From Serinus canaria (taxonomy: Eukaryota > Chordata > Aves > Passeriformes > Fringillidae), in contig NC_066316.1 in NCBI RefSeq assembly GCF_022539315.1, positions 94,916,179-94,980,178 of the forward strand: 64,000 nt of DNA. Reading direction: 5' to 3'. The notes below the pieces were generated by a model that saw only the letters and a list, made by a program, of their open reading frames with translations, ran no database searches and was not told the origin of the DNA. The position numbers were made by a program, and so were the translations under genes. This document shows positions 59,883 to 64,000 of this stretch, in pieces (positions within the stretch are counted from its first letter, which is position 1; every line of letters begins with the position of its first letter).

Positions 59883-62034
59883 TGACGTCTGTGGAGCTTT
59901 CTCAGCCGATTGGGCACCACATCGGATGTTCTGTGGAGCAAAGAAAAGGAATAATTTACAGTCTGGAAAAAAAAATGGTACCTTGCATCTCCCTGTCTCC
60001 AAGAGCACCAGGCTGGGCTCACCGCACGGGCTGGCTGCAGTGCGCGAGTGAGAGCTCAGCTCGGGGTATGGGCAGGTACCGGAGGACTCCCCCAGATAAC
60101 CACAGAAACTGACGGGGCACAGAACCCCACAATTCATACAGGATGTTTTTATAAGGTTACCCATTCATACCGTGAAAGATAAAAGTACCAACACAGAAAA
60201 ACAGACACAAATCACAGCAGTTTAACTGATAGATTATTAGAGCTCTTATGTCCTCTGATGTGTTTGCAAGTATTTCTGAGCTCTGAAGAGCATTTTAATT
60301 AAAGTTTTATTTCTAAGGGCTTTGTTAAAAATTATCCACTGGACATATAATATTTTGATGTAAATCGCTTGCTTGCCCCTTCTTCAATAGAAGAATATTT
60401 AATTTGATGAATATTAGTCTCCACTTTAATTTTCTATGTTCTTCAAGTAATTTTTATATAGATAGTTATGTGTGAAGTCACCCCTTGTTACTAAAACATG
60501 TTTGGGTTTTTCTTTTTTTAAACAATAAACCTCAGGCTTGGTTTCTTGATGTTGTAGCTGTTTTTCTCTGAAATAAGAAACAACCCTGTTAGTGAACGTA
60601 TAAAAAAATCCTAATTCTCTACTCCTAAAATCAGATCTTCCTGGGGTACGCAACACTGCAAAACACATCCCCCCTCCTCTCTGTCTATGTATTTCAACTT
60701 CAGTGTATTGAAAGCCACTGCCCCAGCCGAAGTCTGGCTCCAGTGAAGCATTTATATTCCTTCCACTCAGCCCTGTGGATCTGTTGCAGAGCTCAGGATG
60801 CCAACCCAAGACCTGCTCTGGAGAAATAAAATCTGGGAAAATGAATGAATCATAAAGCCATATTGCATGACAAAGTCACATCCCAGCCTATGTTCAAGAG
60901 TTCTTTCTTATGCAAGCTTTTAAAAAAACATGGTTTAAAAATTGTGGCATATGGCAGGTTACTAAGTAATGGGCTGTAGGAAACCTTAGAACAAAAGGGA
61001 AGAACAGAAGTCCACCTCGCCTTAACATCAGCATTATGCCACCACAGTATCCCCTCCCCAAATATTTATCTAATCTCTGCTTTAATTATTTATACTAGTT
61101 GCTTTTTTTCTGCTGTCCTTAGCAGTTTGGAGCACATATTAATTGTTCTCGGTTTCTCTGTGTGGAGACATTCTGCCTAGGATTTTTTTCCCTCCCTCCT
61201 GCCCAACCCCTGTTAAGTTTTAACCCCTTTTCTACTGGACAGAAAGCTCAGGCTGTGTGAGTACTGTAATTGCTGTCCATTAAAACCTGTATGCTTTCAA
61301 GAGCTACAAGGTAACTTGCCCAGCCTAGCAGTAGACTGTTTACCAGACTGATAAACATAGCATCATTGGCAAATGTTAAAGCATACAGTTTAACTATTGT
61401 CCTAGAATATGAAATTAGAGTCTGAACTATAACCTAAATGCTAAAATGTATTCCTTTTTTATATTGTTTTTCTGAAAAAAGCAGATTTTCACATAGCTAC
61501 TAGGGTACTACCAATTGACTCACAATGTAATTATTAATATCAGTGAAAATGAACAGTGGCAACTGCCCAAGGATAGAAAGCCTTTAACAGTGCCACTAAT
61601 CCTTACGTTCTTTAATCTTCCCTATCTTTTCCTAACACTGGAATTTAGCATACCCAGAAACACCAGCCTAGGGCACTAGGACAGCCACTAAGCCTGAGCA
61701 GTTGCTGAGTATCTGTACATCAGGTAGCTACTTTTTTGAGCTGGAGTTGAGCAACCCTTCTAGTGATGATTGTCTGGCTCCTATGAAATCTCTAGATGGG
61801 AAGGGGCACCACAGGCTTGTTGGTTAAACGCTTCTCAAGGATTAACCAGCAAAGCTGTTTCTAACAAAGTGTTTAGCACACACTGGCCATTCCAGTAGCT
61901 CAGTCCCCATCTCCAAATCCATGAGTATCTGAAAAATAGTCCTTCCCAGACCATAAGAGTCTTGCCAATATACTTATAATTTCTGGTATTTTCCCATCTT
62001 AGTGATTTTTGTTAAAGCAGCAGGTTAGTGTTAA
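59883..62034. other. AT-rich DNA, no gene seen
   Basis: About 2.15 kb. TGACGTCT is at about 59883-59890. The frame 60426-60809 minus (127 codons) has no domain I recognise. No interspersed repeat was recognised until the CR1 at 62035. Confidence 0.5.
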
Positions 62035-62425
62035 CAGAATCATAGAATAGCTAAGGTTGCAAGACACCACAGTGGGTCATCTGATCAAGCAGGGCCATCA
62101 GGCCATCGTAGAGCCCATGGAACAGGATTGCATCAGTTCTTGAATATCCCCAGGAATGGAGACTCCACAGCCTCTCTGGGCAATCTGTTCCAGTGCTCAG
62201 TCACCTGCACAGTAAAATTCTTTCTCCTGTTGAGGAGGAACTTCCTGTGCATCAGTTTCTGCCCATTGCCTCTTGTCTTGTTGCTTGGCACTACCAACAG
62301 GAGCCTGATCCATCTTTTTGACACCCTCCTTTCAGACAGTGACAGACATTGATGAGGACCCCTCTCAGTCACCTCTTCTGGAGACTGAACAGGCCCAGCT
62401 CCCTCAGCATAAGACAGATGTTCTG

Positions 62426-62794
62426 TGGAAGTCACATAGCCTCTGAACAGAGAGAGACATAGTTCTTCCCAGGATTTTCCTGGGAAGCTGTGAGAAAGCT
62501 CAGAGAAAACAATTCTTCAAATATCTCCATTTGCTGCACCTGTTGCTATGCACATGTGGAATGTATTATGGAGATTGCTTACCAAAGGGTGATTATTTGG
62601 ACTTTTTGGTGTTTTGATTGACTGACCAATTAGGTTAAAGCTGTATTGAACTGTCGGGCAAGGGCGATGGGTTTTTTATATAGTAGAATGTAGTAGCATA
62701 GTATAGTGTAGTAAGAATACAGCAATTGATTGGCCTTCTGCAATCATGGAGTCAATGCTCATTATTACTGTGTTGGGGGCACCCTGCTACAATA
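62426..62794 (+). mobile_element. Solo LTR of a songbird endogenous retrovirus
   Basis: A 369-bp element begins TGTGGAAGTCACATAGCC and lies between two copies of ATGTTC (62420-62425 and 62795-62800), a 6-bp target-site duplication that fits class II (ERVK/beta-like) elements. Inside are CAGAGAGAGACATAGTTCTT, GGATTTTCCTGGGAAGC, TGACTGACCAATTAGG, a TATA-like TTTTTTATATAG (about 62671-62682) and a TAGTA/TAGTG-rich stretch before CCTTCTGCAATCATGGAGTC. The order matches, from memory, an LTR family common in songbirds. Its end reads GCTACAATA rather than a clean CA, suggesting terminal mutation. No viral coding sequence is present, so the internal part was lost by LTR-LTR recombination. It is inserted in a CR1 copy. 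Confidence 0.85.
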
Positions 62795-62806
62795 ATGTTC
62801 AAGTCC

Positions 62807-63238
62807 CTAAATCATCTTTGTAGCCCCCCATTGGACCCACTCCAAGGTGCTCCACGTCTCTCTTGTACCGAGGAGCCCAGAACTGGACACAGCACTCCAG
62901 ATGTGCCTCACCAGGGCTGAGTAGAAGGACAGGATCACCTCCTGTGACCTGCTGGCAATGCTCTTCCCAATGCACCCCAGGATACCTTTGGCCTTCTTGG
63001 CCACAAGGACACACTGCTGGTTCGTGAGCCGCTTGTTGGCCACCAGGAACCCCAGATCCTTTTCCATGGAGCTGCTTCCCAGCAGATCAGACCCCAGCAG
63101 ATCAGACCCCAGCTGGTGCATGGGGCTGTTCCTCCCCAGGTACAGGACCCTGCACTTGCCTTCCCTGAATTTCACAGTTTTTTCCAACCCATCAAGGTCC
63201 TTCTGGAGGCCTGCACAGCCCTCTGGGATACCAGACAC
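62807..63238 (-). pseudogene. CR1 ORF2 fragment after the RT catalytic motif
   Basis: A 143-codon minus-strand frame covering the C-terminal part of CR1 ORF2. Recognisable are LQKDLDGLEKTVKFREGKCR, VLYLGRNSPMHQLGSD, MEKDLGFLVANKRLTNQQCV and AKKAKGILGCIGKSIASRSQ followed by EVILSFYSALV. It carries an in-frame five-residue repeat (LLGSD twice, then LLGSS) caused by the 15-bp duplication at 63078-63107. The frame then passes into diverged wording (WSAVSSSGLLGTRETWS instead of the expected YCVQFWAP-like block), showing a frameshift near 62900. Non-functional. Confidence 0.88.
63078..63107. repeat. 15-bp tandem duplication in CR1 ORF2
   Basis: CCCAGCAGATCAGAC occurs at 63078-63092 and 63093-63107, exactly repeated, followed by CCCAGCTGG. 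It is a multiple of three and therefore preserves the CR1 ORF2 frame. Confidence 0.92.
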
Positions 63239-63390
63239 TACTCATAGATTTGCACTGTCAGCAAACTTGCTGAGGTGGCATCTGCACCTTCATCTAAGTA
63301 ATTGATAAATATGTTCCACAATATTGGGCCCAGTATTGCACATCACTCGTGTGAGGCCTTCAACTCCACCCTGTGCCACTATGACCCTCC

Positions 63391-64000
63391 AGTAAAAGGT
63401 CACTGAAAAAGATCACTTTGATGAGACTCAGCAGAATATCTTGCAAATACTGCTCCAGTACCACACAGGGACGTGGTGGAAAGTGCATCTAAAAAAGTGG
63501 GCTTCATCCAGACAAAATATAAATACAGGTAAGACTGAGAGGAAAATAATTTATGTCAAGCAGACCTTGTCTGACTTATGAGACAAAATACAGCTCACCC
63601 AAGTTCACTCAGCTTACAGCGTACCCAAACTAGTCATTTACAGGCATGTGGGGCATAAATATTCTTTAGTATCTAAAGTGGGGCGCACTACTTTGTTCTT
63701 GCAGCTATAAAGCTATTTATATTGAACTATCTAGTGTCTGGTCCCCATGAACCACTGAGTGAAAAAACTAAAGCATGTATATGAGTGTATCTGTATGTGC
63801 AAAAATCCCATAGAATATTGAGTTACTGCTTGCTGTTAGCCCTCAAGCTAACATTTTCCTCAAATACATGGTCCAAAATGTCCAAAGCCATTACAAATGG
63901 GTAGAAGAATCATTTGGACCAAATGCCCACTCCAGCCAAAATGTTTGTGGGTCCATTAAAACACTTATCCTGAGCTTTCTCCATTTGGCACCTTACATAT
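63391..64000. other. Intergenic DNA to the window end, no gene seen
   Basis: About 610 bp of AT-rich sequence beyond the CR1. The first 40 bp (to about 63430) may still be diverged CR1. No gene, RNA or repeat is recognisable. Confidence 0.5.

Larger units (their letters stand above)
62035..63390 (-). mobile_element. CR1 LINE, about 1 kb, split by a solo LTR
   Basis: A minus-strand CR1 in two blocks, 63390-62795 and 62425-62035, which join exactly when the LTR and one ATGTTC copy are removed. The plus strand reads AATCATAGAATAGCTAAGGT at the 3' end, then CCTCTCTGGGCAATCTGTTC, GGCCCAGCTCCCTCAGCATA and, after the LTR, TCATCTTTGTAGCCCCCCAT, AACTGGACACAGCACTCCAG and CTTGGCCACAAGGACACACT. The far end enters the RT region (GTCAGCAAACTTGCTGAGG, reverse of the stretch holding the FADD motif, which here reads FADS). 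All frames are broken. Confidence 0.93.

Noticed and set aside
59666..60164. Open frames across the CA repeat
   Set aside because: They are translations of the dinucleotide repeat (cysteine-valine or histidine-threonine runs).
1..64000. CRISPR array, operon, phage or bacterial mobile system
   Set aside because: No regularly spaced repeats, no dense bacterial-type coding, and clear bird repeats throughout; the DNA is eukaryotic.

Overview
This window looks like nuclear DNA from a songbird (passerine). The clearest clues are many truncated copies of CR1, the main bird LINE; one SINE at 2967-3115 with a tRNA-Ile(AAT)-derived head and a CR1-like tail (the TguSINE1 architecture known from songbirds); and a solo retroviral LTR at 62426-62794 resembling LTRs I know from songbird genomes. 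The unique DNA is AT-rich, as in a bird intergenic region or a very long intron. I found no exon of a known protein-coding gene. Long reading frames are CR1 ORF2 remnants or chance frames in GC-rich DNA.

Layout. About 1-42 kb is gene-poor, AT-rich DNA with CR1 remnants at 2095-2516, 3935-4513, 7460-9477, 15225-15555, 21495-21655, 27788-27930, 29695-30381, 38570-39832 and 41920-42035. It also holds the SINE, a probable old ERVL-like LTR piece (22540-23115), small tandem duplications and several near-perfect hairpins. From 42.04 to 62.03 kb no CR1 or LTR is visible. This block holds two strong CpG islands (51290-51540, 52020-53290), a smaller GC-rich patch (55555-55690), and stretches dense in developmental transcription-factor motifs (55690-55760, 57960-58250, 58600-58920, 59210-59490). 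It looks like a promoter and enhancer domain of a developmental regulator whose coding exons lie outside the window; a GTAAGT splice donor at the edge of the first island suggests a minus-strand noncoding first exon. From 62.03 to 63.39 kb lies a long minus-strand CR1 split by the solo LTR, which has a 6-bp target-site duplication.

How the parts relate. The CR1 copies are dead: 5'-truncated, frameshifted and in some cases missing the catalytic motif. The SINE would have depended on CR1 machinery through its CR1-like tail. The LTR jumped into an existing CR1, giving a relative order of events. I see no bacterial-type operon, CRISPR array, or new protein system. The most interesting signals are the CpG-island/enhancer-like block at 51-60 kb, the foldback repeat at 50431-50518, and two snap-back-like insertions in the CR1 at 7.5-9.5 kb. 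All repeat-family names are from memory of consensus patterns, without a database search.
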